A DNA stretch of 36,512 nt, taken from assembly GCA_024402995.1 (NCBI GenBank), contig JAKSSR010000007.1:1-36512 (forward strand), written 5' to 3'. This document shows, piece after piece, positions 14,998-23,532 of the stretch. Origin of the DNA: Clostridia bacterium. GTDB taxonomy: Bacteria > Bacillota > Clostridia > Peptostreptococcales > Anaerovoracaceae. A program made the position numbers and the translations under genes. The notes under the pieces are model-generated. The model was not told where the DNA came from. It saw only the letters and a list, made by a program, of their open reading frames with translations, and searched no databases. Position 1 is the stretch's first letter. Every line of letters starts with the position of its first letter.

Positions 14998-15651
14998 ATG
15001 GCAAAGCTTGCACCTTCGATTTTATCTGCTGATTTTTCAAAGCTCGGCGCTGACATCGCTCTCATAGAAGAGGGCGGCGCAGACGTCATCCACATGGACA
15101 TTATGGACGGGACCTTCGTTCCCAATATTTCCTTCGGTGTCCCCGTGGTAAAGGCCATGGTCGGCAAGACCGGTCTGCCCTTTGACATTCATCTCATGAT
15201 CGAACATCCCGACGACATTCTGGAACAGTTCATGACTCCCCAGACAGAGTACATCGTAGTTCATCAGGAGGCCTGCAAGCACCTGCACAGAACCATTCAG
15301 CACATTAAGAGCCTGGGCTGCAAGGCCGGCGTTGCTCTAAATCCCGCAACTCCTCTCATTATGCTCGAGGATATTCTCGAAGACGTTGACCTGGTTCTCA
15401 TTATGTCTGTAAACCCAGGTTTCGGCGGTCAGAAGTATATCCCCGTCGCTACCGAAAAGATTAAGGCCCTTGACGCTGTCAGAAAAGCAAGAGGTCTTAA
15501 GTTTGAGATCGAAGTTGACGGCGGCGTCAATCTGAAGAATTGCGCAGAGCTTAAGGCTGCAGGCGTCGATCTTTTCGTAGCCGGCTCCGCAGTTTTCGGC
15601 GCAGAAGACGTTCCCGCCAGATGCAGAGAATTCAAGGAGATCCTTAAATAG
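14998..15651 (+). CDS. rpe: Ribulose-phosphate 3-epimerase
   Basis: Interconverts ribulose-5-phosphate and xylulose-5-phosphate in the pentose phosphate pathway. The 217-residue TIM-barrel protein has LAPSILSADF at the N-terminus with the active-site Ser, the metal/catalytic motif HMDIMDGTFVPN (about 32-43), DIHLMIEHP (about 63-71), VNPGFGGQ (about 139-146) and DGGVN (about 174-178). The ATG follows TTAGGAG. It sits after rsgA, as in many Firmicutes, and overlaps the following GTG start by one base. Confidence 0.97.
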   Translation: MAKLAPSILSADFSKLGADIALIEEGGADVIHMDIMDGTFVPNISFGVPVVKAMVGKTGLPFDIHLMIEHPDDILEQFMTPQTEYIVVHQEACKHLHRTIQHIKSLGCKAGVALNPATPLIMLEDILEDVDLVLIMSVNPGFGGQKYIPVATEKIKALDAVRKARGLKFEIEVDGGVNLKNCAELKAAGVDLFVAGSAVFGAEDVPARCREFKEILK

Positions 15652-17606
15652 TGAAAAAAATAATTTCTACCGCCCTGGCAATCGCCATGGCGGTTTGTCT
15701 TAATACGAGCGCTTATGCCGCAGGCGGTACTATGAAAAACGCAGACACCATTCTGGCTTCCATGAGCCTGGAAGAAAAAATAGCACAGACCTTTATGGTA
15801 GATTTCCGTACCTGGAACGGAGAGGATATGACCGTTCTCCCCGCTGTCGTTGCCGACGCCATCAGCAAATACAAGTTCGGCTCCTTCATACTCTTTGCAA
15901 ATAACGTAAAGACTACTGAGGATACTCTGGCCCTTACCAAGGACCTGCAGACGGCAGTCACCAAGGATGGCGGACTTCCCATGCTCATTACCACCGACCA
16001 GGAGGGCGGTTCAGTGGTACGTCTCGGAAGCGGCACTCCTCTTCCCGGAAACATGGCCCTTGCCGCAGGCGGAAATCTTGAAAACGCCAGAAACGCAGGG
16101 CGCATCATTGGTCAGGAACTTATGTCTCTGGGTATTAACAGCACCCTTGCTCCTGTTCTCGATGTAAACTGCAATGCCAATAACCCTGTCATAGGTCTTC
16201 GTTCCTTCAGCGACGATCCTGCTGTGGTAAGCTGCTTCGGCATTGCCTTTAACGAAGGGCTGGCTGAAAGCGGCGCCGTAGGCTGTCTGAAGCATTTCCC
16301 CGGTCACGGCGATACTGCTGTTGACTCTCATTACGGTCTTCCCCTTGTGGACAGAAGCTACGAGGAACTGAGGGAAAGGGAACTGGTCCCCTTTGCAGAG
16401 GCCATAAAGAACGGGGCTGACATGGTCATGACCGCTCACATTCTTTATCCTCAGGTGGACAGTACCAAGGTATATTCCAGCAAGACCGGAAAAATGGAGA
16501 GCAGACCTGCTACCATGTCCCACATAATCATTACAGACATTCTGAAGGGTGAAATGGGCTTTGACGGAGTGGTCTGCACTGACGCTCTTAATATGGCCGG
16601 TGTATCCGCCAATTTCGGAGAGGTCCAAGCTGCAGTCGAAGCCCTTGCCGCAGGTGCTGACATGCTCTGCATGCCTGCCGCCGACATCGGAAACGCCAAT
16701 GGTCTGAAGCGTTTTGAAACCCTCATAAAAGGCATTGCCAAGGCCGTGGAGGATGGAACCTTGCCCCAGTCCAGGCTGGAAGACGCCGTAAGAAGAATTC
16801 TGACTCTCAAAATCAGCAGAGGCATTCTTCAGTATGACGGAAGCCTGCTTACAGCAGAAAAGGCTGCCGCCACCTTGGGCAACCCGGGCTTTAAGGCCGA
16901 AGAAATGAACATGGCTGATGAAGCCGTAACTCTTGTCCGCAACGACTCCGGTGCGGTCCCCGTCAAACTCAGCTCCGGCAGCAGGATCTTGCTCATGTGT
17001 CCCTACGCCAACGAGTGCGAGCCTATGATGAACGGTTTCAGAAGGGCACTAAAAAAACTCCCTGCCAATGAAATGGCGGAAGCCCGGACCTATCAGTATT
17101 CTGCTTCTGACTACAGCGCAAGCGGCAAACTTCTTGAGGCTCTCAAATGGGCCGACACCGTAATAATCAATTCCGAAATATCCTCGGCGGCAAAAATGAA
17201 ATACAGCAGCTGGTTCTCCTGCGGTGTAAAAAACGTCACCGAATACTGCAAGAGGAACGGCAAGACCTGCATTGTAGTCTCCGTTGACAAACCCTATGAC
17301 GTCCAGCTTTATCCCGACGCATCAGCCGTCCTTGCCGTTTACGGCGACAAGGGTACCGGTCCCAACCTGCGAGCAGGTGTTGAGGCCGCTCTCGGAGTCT
17401 TCAATATTACGGGAACATTGCCTGTCAATATCCCCGCCTTTAATGCCTCAACAGGGACCTACAGCTCAGAGATAGTTTATCCTCGCGGTTTCGGTCTGAA
17501 GGTCATAGTTGAACCGAAACATGTTGCAGGAAGCCTGGGACAGCGGCTGGTGAATAATTCCGGAAGGATCACACCCGCTGATCTTCAGAGCAACACAAAG
17601 AAATAA
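15651..17606 (+). CDS. Secreted glycoside hydrolase family 3 enzyme, NagZ-type beta-N-acetylhexosaminidase
   Basis: Predicted extracellular enzyme of 651 residues that removes N-acetylglucosamine, probably from peptidoglycan fragments. It begins with a signal peptide (MKKIIS, hydrophobic core, AYA-A near residue 23); no lipobox is evident. The GH3 barrel contains TDQEGG (about 115-120), the NagZ loop KHFPGHGDTAVDSH (about 213-226) whose Asp-His pair acts as the acid/base, and TDALNMAG (about 308-315) with the nucleophile Asp. A second domain (about 415-620) resembles the GH3 C-terminal domain, which Gram-negative NagZ lacks. The start is GTG at 15651, overlapping the rpe stop (TAGTG). It ends the queH operon before the terminator at 17616. 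Substrate specificity is inferred. Confidence 0.9.
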   Translation: MKKIISTALAIAMAVCLNTSAYAAGGTMKNADTILASMSLEEKIAQTFMVDFRTWNGEDMTVLPAVVADAISKYKFGSFILFANNVKTTEDTLALTKDLQTAVTKDGGLPMLITTDQEGGSVVRLGSGTPLPGNMALAAGGNLENARNAGRIIGQELMSLGINSTLAPVLDVNCNANNPVIGLRSFSDDPAVVSCFGIAFNEGLAESGAVGCLKHFPGHGDTAVDSHYGLPLVDRSYEELRERELVPFAEAIKNGADMVMTAHILYPQVDSTKVYSSKTGKMESRPATMSHIIITDILKGEMGFDGVVCTDALNMAGVSANFGEVQAAVEALAAGADMLCMPAADIGNANGLKRFETLIKGIAKAVEDGTLPQSRLEDAVRRILTLKISRGILQYDGSLLTAEKAAATLGNPGFKAEEMNMADEAVTLVRNDSGAVPVKLSSGSRILLMCPYANECEPMMNGFRRALKKLPANEMAEARTYQYSASDYSASGKLLEALKWADTVIINSEISSAAKMKYSSWFSCGVKNVTEYCKRNGKTCIVVSVDKPYDVQLYPDASAVLAVYGDKGTGPNLRAGVEAALGVFNITGTLPVNIPAFNASTGTYSSEIVYPRGFGLKVIVEPKHVAGSLGQRLVNNSGRITPADLQSNTKK

Positions 17607-17615
17607 CAAAAAAGT

Positions 17616-17645
17616 AAAAACCCGGAGAGACACTTCCGGGTTTTT
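17616..17645. terminator. Bidirectional terminator between the GH3 gene and rpsT
   Basis: AAAAACCCGGA (17616-17626) pairs with TCCGGGTTTTT (17635-17645) around an eight-base loop, giving a GC core with A- and T-runs on both sides. It closes the ten-gene queH operon and can also serve the convergent rpsT gene. Confidence 0.9.
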
Positions 17646-17686
17646 GTATGCATTTAACTTATGCACGTGTGGGGGACGGGTGAGAT

Positions 17687-17956
17687 TTACTCTGCCTTAG
17701 CCTTGTTATAGGCCTTGGTCATTCTGCTGACTTTTCTGCTTGCAGCGTTCTTATGGATGGTGCCCTTAGCGGCAGCCTGCATAAGCTTCTTTTCTGCAAG
17801 AGCAAGCTTTTCCTTAGCGGTTTCGAAATCTTCTGCTTCAAGAGCCTTGTAGAAGTTCTTGAGGATAGCCTTGAGGCTGTTCTTGACCTTTCTGTTGACA
17901 AGGGTCTTGTGTTCGATTACGCTGATTCTTTTCTTAGCAGATTTAATGTTTGCCAT
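17687..17956 (-). CDS. rpsT: 30S ribosomal protein S20
   Basis: Small basic 16S rRNA-binding protein of the 30S subunit. The 89 residues begin MANIKSAKKRI, the canonical S20 start, and show the lysine-rich helical character of the family through to SRMTKAYNKAK. The ATG at 17956 is preceded by GTGGGG, a modest SD. It is a single-gene minus-strand unit divergent from lepA; rpsT beside lepA is common in Firmicutes. Confidence 0.97.
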   Translation of the reverse strand: MANIKSAKKRISVIEHKTLVNRKVKNSLKAILKNFYKALEAEDFETAKEKLALAEKKLMQAAAKGTIHKNAASRKVSRMTKAYNKAKAE

Positions 17957-17993
17957 GATGTTTACCCCACTTTCTTAAAATATCACGAGTGAG

Positions 17994-18022
17994 AGTATAT
18001 CCCATTGCTCCGTGAATTGCAA
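17994..18022 (-). promoter_or_regulatory. Promoter of rpsT
   Basis: On the minus strand TTGCAA (18022-18017), a 17-base spacer and TATACT (17999-17994). The predicted leader is about 30 bases. The -10 lies in GGATATACTCT, similar to the other promoters in this window. Confidence 0.7.
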
Positions 18023-18063
18023 GTGATTTTTGTTTATTTTTGCCTTTTGGATATGTTAAATAT

Positions 18064-18088
18064 TGTGATATAATTTACTATCTATGAG
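18064..18088 (+). promoter_or_regulatory. Extended -10 promoter box of the lepA operon
   Basis: TGTGATATAAT (18064-18074) with TATAAT at 18069-18074, followed by a stretch matching the queH promoter box in 24 of 25 positions. The -35 is poor (TTTGGA, 18046-18051). The predicted start is near 18081, 32 bases before the lepA ATG and three bases before the ATG of a ten-codon leader ORF. Confidence 0.72.
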
Positions 18089-18116
18089 ATTATACAATGT
18101 AAAGAGGATAGTATGA
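18084..18116 (+). CDS. Ten-codon leader ORF coupled to lepA (putative)
   Basis: An ATG at 18084 opens a ten-codon frame ([10 protein letters not shown]) whose TGA stop at 18114-18116 overlaps the lepA ATG as ATGA. It starts about three bases after the predicted transcription start, so it would be leaderless. Its codons cover the lepA ribosome binding site (AAAGAGGA, 18101-18108). The ATG corresponds to the queH start in the duplicated promoter box. It could be fortuitous; no coding evidence is available at this length. Confidence 0.3.
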   Translation: MRLYNVKRIV

Positions 18117-19924
18117 AAGAACAGCAGAAATTCATCAGAAACTTCAGCATTATAGCACATATCGATCACGGCAAAAGTACACTGGCAGACAGACTTATCG
18201 AGAGCACCGGAACCGTCGCTCACAGAGATATGAAGGAGCAGTTCCTGGACAACATGGACCTCGAAAGAGAACGCGGAATAACCATTAAGCTTCAGACTAC
18301 CCGCCTTGTCTACAATGCCAAAGACGGCAACGAATATATTCTGAATCTTATTGACACTCCGGGCCACGTGGACTTCAACTATGAGGTCTCCCGCAGCCTT
18401 GCCGCCTGCGAAGGCGCCGTGCTCATCGTTGACGCAACTCAGGGCGTAGAGGCACAGACTCTGGCCAACGTTTATCTTGCCCTTGACGAAGATCTTGAGA
18501 TCCTTCCCGTCATAAACAAGATCGATCTGGCGTCGGCCCGTCCCGAAGAGGCAAAGCAGGAGATTGAAGAGGTCATAGGACTGGACGCTTCTGACGCTCC
18601 TCTCATTTCCGCCAAGGAAGGCATCAATATTCAGGACGTTCTTGAGGATATAGTCGCTAATGTTCCCGCTCCCGACGGAGATTACGACGCTCCTCTCAAG
18701 GCTCTTATTTTCGACTCTTACTACGACAACTACAAGGGCGTAGTTATTTATACAAGAATTTTCGACGGCAAGGTCAAGGCCGGCGACAGGATCAAAATGA
18801 TGAACACCGGCGCTGTCTACGACGTTACCGAAGTAGGCGTCAATGCGCCTTTCCAGACTCCCGTCGCAGAACTCTCCGCAGGCTCCGTAGGCTACATCTG
18901 CGCCAGTATCAAGCAGGTGCGCGATGCGCGCGTCGGCGACACCATTACCCTTGCCGATGATCCCTGCAAGGAACACCTTCCCGGCTACAAGAAGGTCCAG
19001 CCCATGGTCTACTGCGGTATTTATCCCACTCCGGACGAAAAATACGAAAATGTAAAGGACTGCCTGGAAAAGCTTCAGGTCAACGACGCGGCCTTCGTAT
19101 TCGAGCCTGAAACATCTCAGGCTCTGGGCTACGGTTTCCGCTGCGGTTTCCTGGGCCTGCTTCATATGGAGATCATAGTCGAGCGTCTGGACCGCGAGTT
19201 CAACGTAGACATTATTACCACTTCTCCCAGCGTTATCTACAAAGTAGTAATGCCTGACGGAAGCGAGATCTTCGTGGAGAATCCCTCCAACATGCCCTCG
19301 CCCCAGGAATACGATCACGTTGAAGAACCCATGGTCAAGGCCGATATCATGCTGCCCAAGGAATACGTGGGAAGCATTATGGCACTCTGCCAGGACCGCC
19401 GCGGCGTCATGAAGGAAATGACCTACATTACTCCCGAACGCGTAAATCTTCACTATGATATGCCCCTCAACGAGGTTATTTACGACTTTTTTGACGCTCT
19501 CAAGAGCAAGACCAGAGGCTACGGTTCTCTTGACTACGAATTTGACCGCTATGAAAAGAGCAATCTGGTCAAGCTGGACATTATGCTCAACAAGGAACTG
19601 GTCGACGCCTTCTCCATGATAGTTCATGAAAGCAAGGCATATAACAGAGCACGCTTCGTCTGCGAAAAACTGAAGGAAGTCATTCCCATGCACCAGTTCG
19701 AAGTTCCCATTCAGGCTGCCATAGGCCAGAAGGTCATCGCCAGAGAAACTGTAAGAGCTTACCGCAAGGACGTTCTTGCCAAGTGCTACGGCGGCGACAT
19801 TTCCCGTAAGAAGAAGCTGCTGGAAAAGCAGAAGGAAGGTAAGAAGAGAATGCGTCAGTTCGGTACAGTTGAAGTACCTCAGGAGGCATTCACTGCCGTT
19901 CTCAAATATGACGAAGACAAATAA
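18113..19924 (+). CDS. lepA: Elongation factor 4 (LepA GTPase)
   Basis: Translational GTPase that acts on the ribosome during elongation stress and 30S biogenesis. The 603-residue protein has G1 AHIDHGKST (about 15-23), G3 [14 protein letters not shown] (about 81-94), G4 NKIDL (about 135-139) and a full set of EF-G-like domains, ending in the LepA-specific C-terminal domain with [27 protein letters not shown] provides a good SD. It is the first large gene of an eleven-gene operon and overlaps hemW by 17 bases. Confidence 0.98.
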   Translation: MKEQQKFIRNFSIIAHIDHGKSTLADRLIESTGTVAHRDMKEQFLDNMDLERERGITIKLQTTRLVYNAKDGNEYILNLIDTPGHVDFNYEVSRSLAACEGAVLIVDATQGVEAQTLANVYLALDEDLEILPVINKIDLASARPEEAKQEIEEVIGLDASDAPLISAKEGINIQDVLEDIVANVPAPDGDYDAPLKALIFDSYYDNYKGVVIYTRIFDGKVKAGDRIKMMNTGAVYDVTEVGVNAPFQTPVAELSAGSVGYICASIKQVRDARVGDTITLADDPCKEHLPGYKKVQPMVYCGIYPTPDEKYENVKDCLEKLQVNDAAFVFEPETSQALGYGFRCGFLGLLHMEIIVERLDREFNVDIITTSPSVIYKVVMPDGSEIFVENPSNMPSPQEYDHVEEPMVKADIMLPKEYVGSIMALCQDRRGVMKEMTYITPERVNLHYDMPLNEVIYDFFDALKSKTRGYGSLDYEFDRYEKSNLVKLDIMLNKELVDAFSMIVHESKAYNRARFVCEKLKEVIPMHQFEVPIQAAIGQKVIARETVRAYRKDVLAKCYGGDISRKKKLLEKQKEGKKRMRQFGTVEVPQEAFTAVLKYDEDK

Positions 19925-21053
19925 AGAAAAGCTGGGACTGTATATACACGTACCCTTTTGCGTAAAAAAATGCCGCTACTGCGACTTCGTGTCCTTCCCC
20001 GGATGCGGAGAAGAAACCATGGAGGCCTACGTTCAGCGCCTTTGCGAAGAAATTCTTATGCGCGGTGAGAAAATGAAGGACCGTTACCTGGTGGATACGG
20101 TCTTTATAGGCGGCGGCACTCCCAGTCTTCTCAAGGCTGAACAGATAGGACGCATTTGGGACACCGTACGCAGAGCCTTTGATTGTTCCGATACGGAATT
20201 TACTGTTGAGTGCAATCCCGGAACTATAGACGAAGAAAAACTGAAAGCTATGAAAGCCCTTGGCGCAAACCGCGTAAGCCTTGGGGTGCAGAGCCTGAGC
20301 AATCCCGTTCTGAAAAAGCTGGGCCGCATACATAATAATGAAACAGCCATTGAGGCCATGAGGCTCTGCAGAAAAGCCTGCCTGAATTTCAACGTAGACC
20401 TGATGTTCGGTGTTCCCGGTCAGACCTTGAGGATATGGAAGGACACCCTTAAAAAGGCCGTTGCAGAAGGGCCTGATCACATTTCCTTCTACAGCCTTCA
20501 GCTGGAAGAGGGAACCCCTATGTGCGATGACTACCGCATGGGGGATCTGGAGCTTCCCTCCTGGGAAGAAAACCGTGATATGTATCACTATGCCGCAGAT
20601 TTCCTAAAAGAGAAGGGCTACCTTCACTATGAGATCTCCAACGCCGCAAAAGCGGGCTGTCAGTGCCGTCACAATCTGAAATACTGGCACATGGAAGAAT
20701 ATCTGGGCTTGGGTCTGGCGGCCTATTCCTTCGTGGAAGGCAAGCGCTTCTACAATACTTCGGATCTTGAACGCTACATGTATGCTCCTGATTTCGGCTG
20801 CTATAGCGAAGAACCTGATCCAAGCGGACTTAAAGGTGACTTCGTGTTTACGGAGCTTCGCCTCATTGAAGGCTTTGATACAGAAGACTATAAGAAAATG
20901 TTCGGTACTGACTTTGCCGATGATTTCGGTGAGGCGTACCTGTCACTGATAAAGGAGGGACTGCTTACCGTAAAGAGCGGAATGGTCGCTCTGAGTGAAA
21001 CCGGCCGGGACAACACCAACCCTGTCATGGAAAGATTACTGGAGGCAATATGA
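19908..21053 (+). CDS. hemW: Radical SAM heme chaperone HemW (HemN-like)
   Basis: Heme-binding radical SAM protein of 381 residues, annotated for years as oxygen-independent coproporphyrinogen III oxidase. The cluster motif is C18-x3-C22-x2-C25-D-F, the HemW form that lacks the fourth cysteine of true HemN (CxxxCxxCxC). Other family motifs are [10 protein letters not shown] (about 66-75), ECNPGT (about 101-106) and [12 protein letters not shown]. The start at 19908 ([17 protein letters not shown]) is preferred over the longer in-frame extension to 19776, which lies entirely inside lepA. The last 17 bases of lepA overlap, so translation is probably coupled. Confidence 0.95.
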   Translation: MTKTNKEKLGLYIHVPFCVKKCRYCDFVSFPGCGEETMEAYVQRLCEEILMRGEKMKDRYLVDTVFIGGGTPSLLKAEQIGRIWDTVRRAFDCSDTEFTVECNPGTIDEEKLKAMKALGANRVSLGVQSLSNPVLKKLGRIHNNETAIEAMRLCRKACLNFNVDLMFGVPGQTLRIWKDTLKKAVAEGPDHISFYSLQLEEGTPMCDDYRMGDLELPSWEENRDMYHYAADFLKEKGYLHYEISNAAKAGCQCRHNLKYWHMEEYLGLGLAAYSFVEGKRFYNTSDLERYMYAPDFGCYSEEPDPSGLKGDFVFTELRLIEGFDTEDYKKMFGTDFADDFGEAYLSLIKEGLLTVKSGMVALSETGRDNTNPVMERLLEAI

Positions 21054-22537
21054 GCAAGTACGTAATGGCAATGGACGCGGGGACTACAAGCAACCGCTGC
21101 ATTATCGTTGACCGCAGCTGCAGACCCGTTTCTGTCGCTCAGAAGGAGTTTACCCAGATTTATCCCAAGGCTGGTTGGGTGGAACACGACCCCCTTGAGA
21201 TCTGGGACACTCAGCTGGCCGTGGCGAGAGAAGCCATGGAAAAGGCCGGGATCAAAGCCGAAGACATTGCCGCCATAGGCATTGCCAATCAGAGAGAGAC
21301 CACCATTGTCTGGGATAAGGAAACCGGCATGCCCGTGTATAATGCCATTGTATGGCAGTGCCGCAGGACCGCTGAACTTTGCACTAAGCTTGAAGCTCAG
21401 GGTAATGTGGACATGATAAAGAACAAGACCGGTCTTAAAATAGATGCCTATTTCTCCGCATCTAAAATTGCCTGGATACTGGACAACGTCGACGGAGCAA
21501 GGGAAAAGGCAGAAGCCGGAAAGCTTCTCTTCGGAACTGTGGACTGCTGGCTCATCTGGAAGCTTACGGGAGGAAAGGTCCACGCCACGGACTATTCCAA
21601 CGCATCACGAACTATGCTCTTCAATATCCACGACCTTTGCTGGGACGAGGATATTCTGAAGCTTTTCAATATTCCAAAGTCCATGCTGCCTCAGGTCGTT
21701 GAAAATTCCGCTGTTTACGGTGAAACATCTCCTGAACTTCTTGGTGGGAGCATAAAGATCGCCGGCGCCGCGGGAGACCAGCAGGCATCTCTATTCGGTC
21801 AGGCCTGCTTTGATCCGGGAGACGCAAAGAATACCTACGGCACCGGTGGATTCCTGCTGATGAACACCGGTGAAACGCCTGTAGAAAGCAGCAACGGGTT
21901 GGTCACTACTATCGCCTGGCGCATAGGCGGAAAGACCATCTACGCCCTGGAAGGTTCCATTTTCGTTGCGGGCGCCGCCATTCAGTGGCTTCGTGACGAG
22001 ATTGGCCTTGTTGAAACCGCACCTGATTCCGAAGGCTGCGCCATGGCAGTAGAAGATACCAACGGCGTTTACCTGGTACCGGCCTTCGTCGGTCTCGGTG
22101 CCCCCTACTGGGATGCCTACGCCCGAGGAAGCATAGTCGGTCTCACCCGCGGAGCAAACCGCAATCACATAGTCCGCGCCGCTCTTGAATCCATTGCTTA
22201 TCAGACCTGCGACGTTCTCCGCGCCATGGAGAGCGACAGCGGCATAAAGTTAGGAAGCCTGAAGGCCGACGGCGGCGGATGTGCCAATAATTTCACCATG
22301 CAGTTCCAGAGCGATATTACAGGTTCTGAAGTCAGACGCCCTGCCTGTATTGAAACAACAGCCATGGGTGCCGCTTATCTGGCCGGTCTGGCCGTGGGAT
22401 ACTGGTGCAGTATTGATGACGTGAGAGCAAATTGGATGGTGGACAGAGTTTTCATTCCGCAAATGTCTGCCGAAGCCGCTCAGGAAATACTCTCAGGCTG
22501 GCACAAGGCAGTAAAGGCCACAAGAGTATTTGAGTAG
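21050..22537 (+). CDS. glpK: Glycerol kinase
   Basis: Phosphorylates glycerol with ATP to sn-glycerol-3-phosphate. The 495-residue FGGY-family protein has the phosphate-binding N-terminus [11 protein letters not shown] (about 6-16), the glycerol-binding region NQRETT (about 80-85) and QCRRT (about 102-106), GTGGFLLMN (about 263-271), and the FGGY C-terminal nucleotide site with ADGGGCANN (about 405-413). It overlaps hemW by ATGA with GGAGG before the start. Together with gpsA downstream it gives two routes to glycerol-3-phosphate in the same operon that carries plsX and plsY, so its role here may be lipid synthesis as well as glycerol catabolism. No glycerol facilitator gene is adjacent. Confidence 0.97.
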   Translation: MSKYVMAMDAGTTSNRCIIVDRSCRPVSVAQKEFTQIYPKAGWVEHDPLEIWDTQLAVAREAMEKAGIKAEDIAAIGIANQRETTIVWDKETGMPVYNAIVWQCRRTAELCTKLEAQGNVDMIKNKTGLKIDAYFSASKIAWILDNVDGAREKAEAGKLLFGTVDCWLIWKLTGGKVHATDYSNASRTMLFNIHDLCWDEDILKLFNIPKSMLPQVVENSAVYGETSPELLGGSIKIAGAAGDQQASLFGQACFDPGDAKNTYGTGGFLLMNTGETPVESSNGLVTTIAWRIGGKTIYALEGSIFVAGAAIQWLRDEIGLVETAPDSEGCAMAVEDTNGVYLVPAFVGLGAPYWDAYARGSIVGLTRGANRNHIVRAALESIAYQTCDVLRAMESDSGIKLGSLKADGGGCANNFTMQFQSDITGSEVRRPACIETTAMGAAYLAGLAVGYWCSIDDVRANWMVDRVFIPQMSAEAAQEILSGWHKAVKATRVFE

Positions 22538-22549
22538 AAAGGTAAAAAA

Positions 22550-22939
22550 ATGAGACTATATCCCAATCAGATCGCTTTGCTTCAGGCACACCCTTATTTC
22601 GATCACATTTCCGATAAGGACATGACCTGGTTCCTTAACTGCATGGACGCAGAGTGGTTAAACGTAAAGGCCGGAACGGTACTTTGCGAAAAGGGCGAAA
22701 AGACCGAGTTTGTCCCCGTGGTCCTGGAGGGCAGCACTGATGTTGATATCCCACGCTTTTCGGACTGGGAAAAAATCGAAAGCCAGAGCGGCCTGTCACA
22801 TTCAATAATAGCGCTGGTTCCCTCTGTAAGCTGCGTCTGCACAACAGACTGTACCGTCATTTCACTAAGGGTCATGCGCCTTCTCAAGCCCTGCAATTTC
22901 CATTGTCCGTTCCATGTGGGAGTTGCTGAAAAGATTTAG
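22550..22939 (+). CDS. Crp/Fnr-like effector domain without a DNA-binding domain
   Basis: A 129-residue protein resembling the N-terminal sensor half of Crp/Fnr regulators: LLQAHPYFDHISDKDM (about 10-25), the turn VKAGTVLCEKGEKTEFVPVVLEG (39-61, given as KAGTVLCEKG and VVLEG blocks) and a later strand TDCTVISL. The phosphate-binding cassette expected for cAMP binding is missing, and the protein stops at PFHVGVAEKI, where the dimer helix of full-length relatives would begin, so the helix-turn-helix is absent. C95, C97, C101, C115 and C119 cluster near the end and might bind metal or sense redox. The ATG has AAAGG upstream; the next gene starts 17 bases after the stop, so no remnant of an HTH remains. 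It could be a decayed regulator or a stand-alone sensor. Confidence 0.7.
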   Translation: MRLYPNQIALLQAHPYFDHISDKDMTWFLNCMDAEWLNVKAGTVLCEKGEKTEFVPVVLEGSTDVDIPRFSDWEKIESQSGLSHSIIALVPSVSCVCTTDCTVISLRVMRLLKPCNFHCPFHVGVAEKI

Positions 22940-22956
22940 CATTTACAGGAGCAGTA

Positions 22957-23532
22957 ATGTTAAACGCGGAAAATTTAAGTTTTTCATATAAAAACAACAA
23001 AGTGCTGGACGGTCTGAGCTTTACCCTTGCCGACGGCGAGTGCCTTATTTTTACCGGGGCAAACGGTTCCGGCAAATCCACGGTTCTTGCCATTGCCGCA
23101 GGTATTTTAAAGCCCGATTCCGGTAATATCACAGTTGATGGGGCCGTGGCATACTTGCCCCAGGCCAATGCTCTTTTTGCCGATATGACGGTTCTGGCAA
23201 ATCTCCGCTTCTTTGCGAAATTGGCCGGGAAAAAGCTTGAAGGAGAGCTTCCCTTGGGTCTTGAGGAACTGAAAAATAAAAGGGTCGGCAAGCTTTCCGG
23301 CGGTCAGCAGAAAAGGGTCAGTATCGCCTGCACCTTTATTGCGGATGCCGACATTCTTCTTCTTGACGAACCCTGCAGCGGTCTTGACAAGGACTGGCAG
23401 GAGTGTTTTCTGAATATGGTTTCGGAAAAGAAGAAAAAGGGCTGCAGCATTATATACGTCAGTCATAATCCGGACGAATACTCCGGATTTGCAGATAGAA
23501 TAATTGATTTTACTAAGGAGGACAATAAATGA
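22957..23532 (+). CDS. ABC transporter ATP-binding protein
   Basis: Cytosolic ATPase subunit of 191 residues, short for an exporter ATPase (usually 220-300). All motifs are present: Walker A GANGSGKST (34-42), Q-loop Q69, signature LSGGQ (113-117), Walker B ILLLDEP (133-139) and switch H170. The helical region between the Q-loop and the signature is compact. It overlaps the zinc-ribbon gene by ATGA, and two ABC-2 permease genes follow; these are its likely membrane partners. Confidence 0.93.
   Translation: MLNAENLSFSYKNNKVLDGLSFTLADGECLIFTGANGSGKSTVLAIAAGILKPDSGNITVDGAVAYLPQANALFADMTVLANLRFFAKLAGKKLEGELPLGLEELKNKRVGKLSGGQQKRVSIACTFIADADILLLDEPCSGLDKDWQECFLNMVSEKKKKGCSIIYVSHNPDEYSGFADRIIDFTKEDNK

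Noticed and set aside
18056-19693. 545-codon open frame on the minus strand across lepA
   Set aside because: It lies entirely opposite the highly conserved lepA and has no family features; long antisense frames arise here from codon bias of the real gene.
19776-19907. Upstream extension of hemW inside lepA
   Set aside because: The extension has no HemW similarity and lies inside lepA; HemW proteins start shortly before the GLYIHVPFC block.
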